A stretch of 64,000 bases of DNA from Adineta vaga (lineage: Eukaryota > Rotifera), in NCBI GenBank assembly GCA_021613535.1, contig CP075495.1, positions 14,012,001 through 14,076,000 of the forward strand, in the 5' to 3' direction. Positions 39,172 to 50,095 of the stretch are shown here, piece by piece. Within the stretch, counting starts at the first letter, position 1; every line of letters starts with the position of its first letter. The notes beneath the pieces are model-generated. The model saw only the letters and a list, made by a program, of their open reading frames with translations. It was not told the DNA's origin and searched no databases. Position numbers and translations under genes: made by a program.

Positions 39172-39540
39172 TGTTGTAATACACAATGATCGAAGTATAA
39201 TAGTCTAGATAAGAAAAACAAGAGACATATAATAAGTTTCTTCAATTAAAACTCCTACCCGAATAACTTTTCTAATAGAACTCATTGCTCGAAAAAAAAT
39301 GAATATTTCTCTTATTCTCATGAAATATATTAGTCTACATTACATCATCTACATTGAATCAGCTTTGATACTTCGAAGAAAAAACAGAACGATAAAAAAA
39401 AAGGTTATTCTTCGTAGCATATATTTAGAGAAGAAAAAGAACAACAAATCATGTGAAGACATGTGACAAACAGAATAAAAAGAGAAATATCCCATGCATA
39501 ATAATCTAAGAATGTCAACAATAAAAATTTATTGTGTTTT

Positions 39541-40273
39541 TTAAACACTAGCATCAACTGGTTGACGTTCGACGGCGAGTTTGTTTGGAACATCAATGAC
39601 ACCACTATCAACAATAACGACTTCCGATGATGGACGATCATTTGGACCAGTTTTGCTATTTTCAATTTTGTGTACAATTGACATACCTTCAAGAATTTTT
39701 CCGAAAACAACATGTCGACCATCAAGCCATTCAGTTTTAACTGTCGTTATAAAAAATTGACTACCATTTGTATCTTTGCCTAAAATAAAACTCAAATGAA
39801 GTTTCTTGTTTTTCAATTATTTAATTCTTACCTGCATTAGCCATTGAAAGCCAGCCAGCACCATAATGTTTCAATTTGAAGTTTTCATCGGGGAATTTAG
39901 CACCATAAACACTTTTACCACCTGTACCATCTCCACGGTCAAAATCACCACCTTGGATCATGAAACTTTTGATGACACGATGGAATTTGGAACCTTTATA
40001 TCCAAAACCTTTTGCACCAGTTGCTAATTGGGCAAAGTTTTCTGCTGTTTTTGGTACAACATCACCGAATAAACCAATTACAATACGACCTTCTTTTTTA
40101 CCACCAATTTCAATATCGAAATAAACTTTTTTTGTTACATAAAGCTACAAAATAAAACTTAGAAATATAAAATATTTACGTTTTGAATAGAATTTTACCT
40201 TATCATCAGCACCAAAAGCTGTTGAAGCGATGTAAACAACAAAGATAAACCCGATGAGTATCAATCCTTTCAT
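39541..40273 (-). CDS. PPIB: Cyclophilin B-type peptidyl-prolyl isomerase, secretory pathway
   Basis: Three exons: 40199-40273, 39832-40144 and 39541-39779. A signal peptide ([17 protein letters not shown]) leads into [16 protein letters not shown], typical of cyclophilin B. Catalytic and binding landmarks are present: FHRVI (active-site Arg), [36 protein letters not shown] and VVIVDSGVI. The enzyme speeds cis-trans isomerisation of proline bonds in proteins folding in the endoplasmic reticulum. The C terminus [10 protein letters not shown] has no KDEL-type signal, as in cyclophilin B generally. Length about 209 residues, as expected. Confidence 0.95.
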
Positions 40274-41378
40274 GATGATCTGAAAAAGAAATTTAATTGG
40301 ATTATAGATCTATTTTTTGATCTCCTAATGTATAGAAGCAATCGAAGCAATACTAAATAAGTAGGGTATGCTATTTTTTTTGTATGTGTACCTTTTTTTG
40401 TAATCGCGAAAGAGAAATATTCATTCAAAATCTCGAAAAGAAAAAAAACAAAGAAACCATATAGAAATAGAGTTATTGAAAAGAATTAAATACATGCTTT
40501 CCTTTCATAGACATGTCGTATAAAAGTGTATCAGTAGAGAGAATAGAATGGAAGTGATGATTATTGCATTTTTGGCAAATAATGATTGGTTACGATTAAT
40601 TGTTTCACGAAAGAAATTCATAAGAGAAACAATATTCATATTTTCATTACAAAAAGATCATTGATTGTGAATATTAGTTCTCAGTTTCATGAAGATATTG
40701 TTTATTATTTCATCTCAATCATAAGATTTGAGAGAGGTTCTATTACTCATTTCTATTGGTTGAAAAATCACCTATTCAGTGAACAGAAAGAACACTAATC
40801 CAAACGAAAACGAGTTTTCAATTTAAAAAAGTGTAAATGAAACATGTTTGATCGTAAAATTGTAAAGAATCTTCGATCAATTGACGATGTCATATTTATA
40901 ACCATACAATCAACTGCGAGTTTCTAATAGAATTGAATAATTACTAGTTATTTGACGTGACACTCATTTGTTCGACTTATTTTGAATAAGAAGTGAAACT
41001 TGATCATCATTTTCAAAGAAAATATATACGATCTGTTAATTTCGTGTCAAATAAATCAATAGGTTATAGTCTTATAATAAATTTTATTATTCAGTAAATA
41101 ATCAAAACTGATTTGATGAAGTATTGATCGGCATAAATTGGTCGTTGAGTATGAAAGAAATGTTTTTTTTAAGAACATTAACCTGACCAACTTTGATATA
41201 AATAATGTGTCTACGAGTATAAAACATCTACTTCTTTTATTTGTGAATTTATATTATGTTGAGTATCTCTTTCTTCTGCGACATTGTGAATGATAAAATG
41301 TTTTTTCAAAAGCTTAAGCGATGGCAGTCTGTTATATAGATACAGAAACAATCTCCGCATACATTATCATTTGAGGAA
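40274..41378. other. Divergent upstream region, cyclophilin B (-) and secreted gene (+)
   Basis: About 1.1 kb, AT-rich, between divergent genes. A 70-codon plus-strand frame (40586-40798) has no family features. No RNA gene or repeat noticed. Confidence 0.45.
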
Positions 41379-42505
41379 ATGTCGACTTTATTACCAGTTG
41401 CTCTTATTTATTTTTATTCTACTACATCGATAGTCCGTAGTATTTCTATAGGGAAATTGTCTCATCAGATTTTTATTCCAACTCCTCCTCTTCTCTCTGT
41501 CTCAATCTCATACAACTATACGAGTACTTGTAACGAATGTCTTTGTTATGCAATACAATCGACAACTCCTTTTGTTGCATTAAACTGTCTAACAAATACT
41601 CGTACATGTATACTATATAGAAATTATAGTACAGATTATTTATTCTTATGGAATACAACAAGTTATGCCTATTTTTTTCAATTACCAACACGAATATTGA
41701 CTACTGTTGCTTCGCAAATAACAACTTATCAGACATCCGTACCGATGATAACAACGTATCAAACGTCAACACAAAAAATTACAAGTAAGTGATCATAGGT
41801 TTTCTATATTCATCGAAATAAATTAGCGTTTATTTGCTTGATGCTTCTATAGCTATTGCATTGTTTCTGATTGAATGACGAACAATGCGTTGTTACATTA
41901 ATTTTACATTATTTAAAATTTTTAAGGAAACCGAGTTCTTTTTTTCTAGCTGTATCAAGTACATCGTCCACTTCAACTACACGTAAATATGATGATAATT
42001 ATTAGAAAGGAATATATATTTGTTTTTCTATTTAGCGGATCCATGTACTGTACCACCAACTAACTATATTGCAATGTTCACGGCTTCATCAATTAATTAT
42101 ACATTTTATTCTTATTTAATTGTAGCACAAACGACTGGTTATGCTGATTTATCTTTTGCATTTCAAGGTGATCTTTCTGCATCATGGCATTTAGATGATG
42201 TTAGTTTTCGAGCTAAGAACGGAACAAATACTAGTGAATTATTAGTTGGTGGAGATTTCGAAAACTTTCCAGGAGGATGGTATTATACTTGTTCATTATC
42301 ATGTCCAAATTATTCCTTTGGACAGGGATCTTATTCATTTTGTCGATCCGGTGTGACGTGTTTTAAAGATGGTTGTCAAGGACTATATGATTTTTTAAAG
42401 CAAGGTGTTTGGCTTAAAACGAATGTTGCATACAATTTAAGCTTTTGGATGTATTTGGATATTGGAGGAGGACCAGCACCTCGTAGTTATGTTAGTCTAC
42501 AATAG
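41379..42505 (+). CDS. Secreted protein with CNECLCY module and jelly-roll-like domain
   Basis: Three exons: 41379-41784, 41950-41982 and 42036-42505. The N terminus has a hydrophobic leader, then a module of about 100 residues with CNECLCYA, FVALNCL, CILYRNYSTDYLFLW and FFQLPTR, shared with the next gene. A Thr/Ser-rich linker (TTYQTS repeats, TSSTSTT) leads to a second domain with YADLSFAFQGDLSASWHLDDVSF and ELLVGGDFENFPGGW. That resembles the carbohydrate-binding-module-like jelly rolls of other secreted proteins, in which a GGDFE...GW turn is common. Four Cys cluster near YYTCSLSCPNYSFG and FCRSGVTCFKDGC. Function unknown; surface or matrix binding is a guess. Confidence 0.65.
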
Positions 42506-42893
42506 TACAGAAAATTATATTCATTCAACTACTCCTATTGTTGTTATTCATTTTTTTCTGATTTCATTTGAATACGATTCTGTTTTCTTCTACTAACAAG
42601 TAAAATTGTTTCTTAATTACGATGATGGATGACTGAGAAATTATTTATGAGAAAAAGAATGATGTGAATTCTAACAAAATATCCTTTCTATGTTTAAATG
42701 AATGAACACTATGTATGATTAGTCAAAATAGATTCGTCAATGGTTTTTCCGAGATCATTTTGAATTCTTCCATTTTCTAAATTGACAGAAGGTTGCTTGA
42801 AATATTAAAAAAAAGCATCAAGATATTCAACTAGTTTTCTTTCAAGATTGAGTATTCAAAAGAAGAAGTTCGTTTATATCATATTGATATAAG
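42506..42893. other. Spacer between the two CNECLCY-module genes
   Basis: About 390 nt, AT-rich, no coding content seen. Confidence 0.5.
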
Positions 42894-44878
42894 ATGATGC
42901 TGATCATTATATTATTTTTTATTGTTTTTCATGATCAAACAATTCTTCAAAGTCTAGGTGTTCCTATAGGATATTTACCTTCTCGAATATACGTACCATT
43001 ATCATCAACTACTAATCTGTCAATTTTAATATCTTATTCAATTAATTGCAATGAATGTCTGTGTTATGGATTAAGATCAAATATCACAACATATGTTGCA
43101 GTAAATTGTTTTATAGATTCACATTTCTGTCAGTTTTATACGGAATACGCAACAGATTATATATTTCAATGGAATTCATCGAGTGATTTGTATTTCTTTC
43201 AATTTCCAACACGTAAAACAAAAATCTCTTCTCAGATGACAACAACTTCGGCAGGTAAATAATGATTTGACTGAAGAGTGAATCTTCATATAAATGGAAT
43301 GGAAGATAGTGTTGTGTTCGGTTTGATTTTTAGAAATGTGTAGTTTATCGTGTGAGAATAATGGTCTCTGTATAGGAGTGAACACATGCTTATGCACAGA
43401 AAATGAATGGACTGGATCACTCTGTCGAACACGTATGTTGATCAAATTTCTTGGAGAAACATTTTCTTTTAAATTGAATTCTATTTTGATAGCTGTAATG
43501 GTCATGTGGCCGTTTGATTATAATCTTAATGATTTATATCATAATTACCAAGGTGTCGGCATCAATGAACCAACATATAATTCACCAGGCATAAATGGAT
43601 ATGGAACAAGTCTTTATCTTAATGTTACATCTCGTCAATCTGTAACAGTTTCTTCATTGTCCCTGTTCAATATGATTGATCTATCATTTACATTATCTCT
43701 ATGGATTAAAGCTAACTCATTGTACTACTCAGTTTTTAATGTGGTTACAAATGCCAATGCTCTACTTAGTCAAATTGATTACGAAACATCCAGTCGGATT
43801 CTGTACATTGCAGTTCGTAATGGAAACACCATTTTCACATTTTTTAATAGTACATTATCAAGTAACACGATTCTTACGACAAATACATGGTATCATGTAA
43901 GGATTTCTTTCTATAATTCTAACTTAAAGACTACCATTCTATTTATATTTAGATGTCATTTCTCTATGATTCATCAACATTGATACAATCTATATATCTT
44001 AATGGTATTCTTGATATTTCATTTGTATCCCAAGGATCATATCCTGCTGCAACAGGAGATTTTAATATTGGTGCTGATAGTATTAATGGAAGTACGGGTT
44101 CTTGGGATGGTCGTATTGACCAAGTTGCTTATTTTGCAAGAGCTAAAAAGTATAAAAAAATCCCAATAAATAAAAATCTTTCTTTACCATGAAATATCTA
44201 TATTTTTTTAGTGCAACAGAAATTCTTCGTGATGCGACTCTTACATTGCAATATACTTTCGACAATACTCTTCTTGATAATGGACCATTGGGAATTAATG
44301 GAACAGGTGTGAATATTTCTTATTCAAATACTGGTCGTTTCAATCAAAGTTTATCTTTATCTGTCAATCAGTCATATGTTCAAGGCAAAAATCTTATTTT
44401 ATTAGGTACAAAGAATCAATCATATTCTTTATCGGTTTGGATAAAACCATCTATCAATACACGAGGGACAATTATTCATGTTTCATCTCAAACAAACGGT
44501 CTTGGCTGGTGTATGCCTATGATGGGATTCACTAATACAAGCTCTATTAATGTACAAAGTTATAATCTTACTTGTATTAGTATAACGGGTCCAACAATTC
44601 CGTTGAATCGATGGACACATGTAACGGTTACTTATTCAACTTCCGTGGGTTTACGTCTCTATGTAAATGGAACTCAATATGGTACATCAACGGGACCGTA
44701 TTTTTATAGTGCAGCTAACAATCCTGTAACTGCAACGCTCGGTTCTTCTCTAAGTGGAACAAGTAGCTGCTACGCATGCGGAATTATCAAATCTCAATAC
44801 TACGGATTAATCGATGAATTTCATATATATTCAAGAGAATTATCGGCAGTTGACGTTTCAAAACTTGCTAATTTATAA
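42894..44878 (+). CDS. Secreted protein with CNECLCY module, EGF domain and two LamG-like domains
   Basis: Several exons: 42894-43254 (signal peptide MMLIIILFFIVFHDQ, then CNECLCYG, VAVNCF, CQFYTEYATDYIFQW, FFQFPTR), about 43334-43431 (EGF: CSLSCENNGLCIGVNTCLC...WTGSLC), about 43491-43896 with 43953-44148, and about 44212-44878. The last two blocks each form a concanavalin/LamG-like sandwich: VMWPFDYNLNDLY...SLWIKAN...NTWYH...YLNGILD...IDQVAYFARA, and LTLQYTFDNTLLDNGPLG...SVWIKPS...RWTHVTVTY...LYVNGTQ...LIDEFHIYSREL. This is the laminin_G_3 pattern of carbohydrate- or protein-binding domains. Rich in N-glycosylation sequons (NVT, NSS, NTS, NQS). It is a tandem relative of the preceding gene that differs after the shared N-terminal module. 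Confidence 0.75.
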
Positions 44879-45086
44879 ATGACTTTCACTGCATGATTCA
44901 TATTTTTATCAACATACATTGTCGAATTAGAATGCATATTCTTCTAAAGATTAAAATCGATATTTATTGAATAAATTTATTGAATATTTTTTTCTAACGT
45001 ATGAAAATATTTAAATTCACAACAATTTCAAATAGAGATAAATAGAACATCTGACATTTGATCAAATAACGAAAAAAAAATTCATT

Positions 45087-46658
45087 TCAAGTAGTATTTT
45101 GTACATCTGTCATTGCCGAACTAGCTTTTCGTTTTGTTGATTGTTTCATTGATCGAGTTTCAGTTCGATCCGTTCTCTTGCGCATTTTTTGATATTCATT
45201 CTGTTGATATTGTGTTAATAATATATCATTCGTTAAATCATTCTTATCTAAATATTTCTGAATATCATATGTATTTATAAGTAATTGTTCTTGATTAATA
45301 AGAATATTGTCATCTTGATTATGTCTTGACTGATAGAATTGTACAAGACGAAGATAATCGATTTCATGTATTTGAGCAGGTACAGTATGACGACGTAGAT
45401 TAGAGAGGATTTTTGTTGTCGTTGTTAATTGTAAAATAGTTTTGATTGAATCAAATAGAATAAAATCGAATTTGCCGAGACTTATAAATGGAATTGTATG
45501 CGAACGAAAATGAATTATTCCACCACATTGTGCTAAGACACTAAAATAAAGAAGAACAGTTACATAAATCATTAAATAAAAGAAATTATTCCATATTTTC
45601 TTACGTTTTATAACTTTTATTTACGTCACGTTGATTTTGTACTAATTTAACATAAACAATTCTTGAGATTCCAAATATTAGATAATAAAGATCGATCAGT
45701 AGAAGATCTTTATGTAATGAAAAATCGATTGAAGATGATGATGAGATAATTCGCTCAAATGTTTGAATATCATTTGCATTTGCTTTTACAGTAAAATCAA
45801 TAAGAAATAATTGTTCTTGATCAGTAAGTAGTTCACAATCAAGTATAACTTGATAAGGAAGAAAACGTATTTGTTCAGATTTAATTATATATGGCACACA
45901 AATATTATTGATTTGTACCCAATGATTTGTTGATGAACTTTCGCCTATTGATCGTTGAGAAACTAATTATTAGAATAGAAAAAATGAATAAATATTTAAT
46001 AGATGAAAATTTCCGTACCTTTTTTATTGATTTTTATCGGTGTGATATTTCCTTTTTTTTCCACTAGATTCTCAGATGTATGATTTTTTTCTAGTAATTT
46101 TTTCTTCGTATTTGCTGTCGATGTTGCGATTCCAATAGGTATTGTTGGAAAAATAGATGGTGAGTTTGTTAAACTTGATTCATCTGGCGGACTTGTCTGT
46201 ACTATTTGTTTTGCTCGTTCAATAAAATCCAGAACATCTTCCCAATCGAGTAATTGATCGACTAATTTTCGAGAAAAATAAATAAATAAAACAAATTCAT
46301 CGAATGTTATTTACGTCCACCAATGATTGGAAATTTCAAAGTGCCATCCATATGCCATGAAAAAATGTGATGCATTAATTTAACTTCATTCTCTGTCATT
46401 GTGTATGCTTGAGCAATTGGATCTAAATTTGTAAATGATGATCGAGCTATTTCTTGCCATTGTGTTGAATTAGCAAGAACACGTTCGATATATCGTTTGA
46501 CAACAAAACGTCGATCAGAACTATGAATAAGTAGAAAATTTAGTGATGAGAAGAAGAAATGTTAATGTTTACCGATATAATAGAGCGATTATTTGATTAT
46601 CCCATTCTTCCCAAGAAAAATGATGTAAAGAAGGAGAAAGAACTTTATTCGTAGTCAT
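45087..46658 (-). CDS. Unidentified conserved-looking protein
   Basis: Several exons: about 46574-46658, 46311-46522, 46020-46262, about 45606-45963 and 45087-45541. No domain is recognised. The N-terminal half has helical, tryptophan-bearing segments (SWEEWDNQIIALLYR, RFVVKRYIERVLANSTQWQEI, HHIFSWHMDGTLKFPIIGG, DWEDVLDFIERAKQIV). The middle has VPYIIKSEQIRFLPYQVILDCELL and a Leu/Ile-rich stretch, LLLIDLYYLIFGISRIVYVKLV. The C terminus is basic (KRTDRTETRSMKQSTKRKASS), which could be a nuclear localisation signal. The start is the ATG of TTNKVLSP, the first in the most 5' coding exon found. Its right-hand neighbour is PPP2R3C on the same strand. Confidence 0.55.
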
Positions 46659-46852
46659 ATCATTGAAAACTCGATCTAAAAAGATTTCATTTTTCGTTTT
46701 TGATCAGACAGAAAAGAAAATTTATTTCTAATTAATCATTCATTGAAATTCATGTTGAGTATTAGTTAGACAAACAAATAACTAGTATACAAAAACAAAT
46801 ATATTAAGAATTGTTCTGATTTCATTTGTGTTGGTTGTTTTTTGGATGGATA

Positions 46853-48841
46853 TCAGACATGAACTGAGTCGTCTTTGGTTGGAGCTTGTTGAGGAATAAG
46901 ACTTTCACGATTCTAAAAAAAGAGATAAACATTAAGAAAAAGACTTGACTGAAGCCTCTTCAACTTACTTCATAGGTCCAAAAACTACCAATATCAACTA
47001 ATATGGAAAGGACTAAACCACCTTGTCCGCTAAAGAAAATGAATATAAAGATTAGATCATTGTTTATTTCTTCCTCTCTACAATCAAAATAATTACTTAC
47101 CAATTAATCAGATCTTTCAATGTAATACGCATCGAATCCACTGGTTTAACCATATCAAATATTTCATTTTGAACATTATTGAATGGTGGTATTTCTGTTA
47201 ATGGTCTTGTTGATAACATTTGAATCATACCCTAAATTAAGAGAAAAAAAACGAATATTAATTATCTATGTTGTCCGAATGATCGAATTAGTTTACTCGA
47301 TAAAAGTAATTTAAATCTCCTGGATGTAAATAACCTTTATTATCAATATCCATAATTTGAAATAAATATCGAAGACCTTGTGAGGAATTTCGATTATCCA
47401 GTGCAAGAACGAAATCTAAATATGATTTATAATCCATTTCTCCACCATAAGTTAAACATTCTTGAAAAACACGTGTGATAAATACTGGTGTTAAAGTACC
47501 AGAACTGTATCTAAATGTACAAGAGAATCAACGTATTTTGAATATATTCTTGAACAAAAAAAAATGAAATTTTTACTTGGCTAATTCATCGCGTGACAAT
47601 AAACCATTATGATCTTTATCTAATTGTAAATAACGAGTATAAATTTTCGATGCGGATTGACATGAAAACCAATTTTGTTCAAGATCATCAGGATCCGCAT
47701 CTTCTTCACGTAACTAAATCGAGAAAGAAAAAGCAACTTATTTTGAAATTCAGTCTTAATTTACTTCAAGTAATTTATCCAAATAACCACTACAAAGTAT
47801 ATCTGGTATAGCAATACGTCCTGTACGTAATGGATCCAAGAAGAAGAAGAATTTTCGTACAGCTGTACAAACATAAAATTTATAGAATGTCTTTTGTAAT
47901 TGTGATAATTGATGCATTGTAGGAATTAATTCTAATATATAATCTTCTAAATCCTATTACAAGACATATACAAATGAATTTCATATGAAAAGTAAATAAA
48001 ACTTACAGATTCTCGAAGGTAACCTTGACCAACACTATCATAAAGTGATAAACCCATACGAGAATGATAATACCACATTTTACGCATGGTATATTGATAG
48101 AGATCAAGAATACGTACACGACCATAAGGATCATTGTGATAAAGATCAGCAAAGATTGTTGGTGGGAAAAGGTTTCTATAAAATAAATCAATAACAAATT
48201 TATGAAAGGATTTCTATTCAACTATACGCTATATCTGGACTTGATTTTTGAACTACACGCATAAAATCATCATAATTGATTTTCGGGGAATCAGGATCGA
48301 GTGGAGGTGAAGCATTTTCTTCTAATAATGCTAACAAAGACTAGAAAAAGAGAGATATCAATTAATTCCAATTTTTCTTTTCATTTCAATCTATTCTTAC
48401 ATGTACTTCATCACTATTAACAATTTCTTGACTTTTTCGATGCAAAAATAAAGCTCGTGCTTCTTCACGTAATTTTCTACCAAGTGGATCATTTGGAATC
48501 TATAATATAAATCAACATCAATAATAAAGAAGAAAATAAATAAATCGATCATTTCTATACATGTTCATAAAATTGTGGAATGGTTGGCATATGTTGTTGT
48601 GAATATGCTCTTGTCACATCTGTATGTGTATTTAATTTTCTAGGTGATATGGGTTCATTCTGATGGTGTACGTCGCGTTGATCTCTTAGATATCTTGTAA
48701 ATAAGTCCAATTCTAAAGAGAATATTGAATTCCTGAATGTATTTGATAATGAATTGAAAAGAACTTTAAATTACCATCTTCAGCTGTAATTGGTTTTGGT
48801 TCTTTCAATTGTTTCTTCAAATTTTCCACAATTTTATCCAT
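46853..48841 (-). CDS. PPP2R3C: PP2A regulatory subunit B'' gamma
   Basis: EF-hand regulatory subunit (G5PR) that targets PP2A and PP5. About nine exons. It matches the family along its length: PKPITAEDELDLFTRY, PTIPQFYEHIP, KLREEARALFLHRKSQE, INYDDFMRVV, FADLYHNDPYGRVRILDLYQY, GLSLYDSVGQGYLRESDLED, YILELIPTMHQL, FYVCTAVRKFFFFLDPLRTG, QLDKDHNGLLSRDEL (an EF-hand loop with DKDHNG), RVFQECLTYGGEMDYKSY, FQIMDIDNKGYLHPGDL, NEIFDMVKP and FWTYENRESL. Length of about 450 residues is as expected. The start at 48841 opens MDKIVENLKKQLKEPKPI. The PP2A catalytic subunit gene is at 12212-13408, so two subunits of the same phosphatase lie in this window. Confidence 0.95.
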
Positions 48842-48883
48842 CTAGAACAAATAAATAAATATCATTGTTAGAGACTTTTTCTT

Positions 48884-50000
48884 TTAGAAAAATCGATAAT
48901 ACAATTGACGAGTGATTTTGACAAGAAGAAAACATGCAAGTATAAATAGAAAGAATACTAAATTAAAACAAACAATCACTAAATGACGACGTTCATGTAA
49001 CCATTGTTTAACTTCTGTCCATGATGCCCATAGAAGCCAACAGATAAAATGCGCAAATGGTAGTGGTACTTTCGTCATTAGCCATATTGTCAATTGATTA
49101 GCCCAACCGGGTGTACAAAATCGATCACCACGTAAACAAGCATCAACAATTTGTTGAGCAACTTGTTCAGAAGTTAAATTAACAAATGGTAAACGAAATA
49201 TAACAGATTCATTATGGCGATCAAATTCAGTATTCAATGTTGGTCCAGGTGTTACTAATAGCAGAGAAAGATTTGAATATTCGTTCATTTGTTCAATTTC
49301 ATAAGAAAGAGCAGTTGTAAATTGAGTTAGATAGGCTTTGGTTGATGCATAAACAATTGACGTGGTGAAGACATATAAGATATTTCACTTGAAATATTCA
49401 CAATACGAGATGGACGATTGAGCATGTTAGATAAATAATGACGAATAAGAGAAGTTGGCACATGTATATGTAATGCCATCATTTGTTCGAAAGAATTATC
49501 GTTTAATTCTGTTTGAAGAAATGGTTTTGTACAACCTCGTCCAGCATTATTAATAAGTATATCAATATTGACATTTTTTAATGAATCTATTTGATTGATT
49601 AGTTTTTCTGTTGCATTTAATTCTGTAAGATCTTGAATTATAATATGAATTTGAATTTTATCATTGATTTGTCGAAGTTCATCGACCAATGTATCCAATT
49701 TCATTCGTGATCTAGCGACCATAATTAAATTAAAATCATGTCGAATAAGATATCGACAAATTTGAGCACCAATACCACTTGAAGCACCTGTTACAAGTGC
49801 ATATGATGTTTGATTAGCGACAAGAGGTGAATAACGGATTGTTTCTTCGATGAAAATAGATAACCAATAAACATGAAAAGAAGATAGGCGATAATATAGA
49901 ATTTACATAGAAGACCAAGATAACCAACAGGAAGACAATGAAAGCAGACTAGAATAGTGACTGTTGCCAATGGCGACGAAGGCAATAAATACGAAGTCAT
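48884..50000 (-). pseudogene. Short-chain dehydrogenase/reductase gene with an apparent -1 frameshift
   Basis: The reading frames together describe a membrane-associated SDR enzyme: an N-terminal hydrophobic leader (from 50000, MTSYLLPSSPLATVTILV...), the NAD(P)-binding TGASSGIG, NNAG in the middle, NISS with the catalytic Ser, catalytic Tyr and Lys in VYASTKAYL, VTPGP, and a C-terminal segment with a hydrophobic helix (FNLVFFLFILACFLLV). The YASTK part is not in the frame of the NISS part: the frame must move by one base between about 49360 and 49385. No GT-AG intron there keeps the active site. If one base is restored, the Ser-to-Tyr spacing is the usual 13. A second frame change, between the leader and TGASSGIG (about 49840-49920), might be a small intron with a weak donor. 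Either a pseudogene or a consensus error. Confidence 0.6.
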
Positions 50001-50095
50001 ATCTAGAAAAAAGGCTAATCAATTCTTATTATGAAATTCATATGTATATATATATATATTTTTCAATAAACAAAAATAAACAGCAGAAATTCTGT

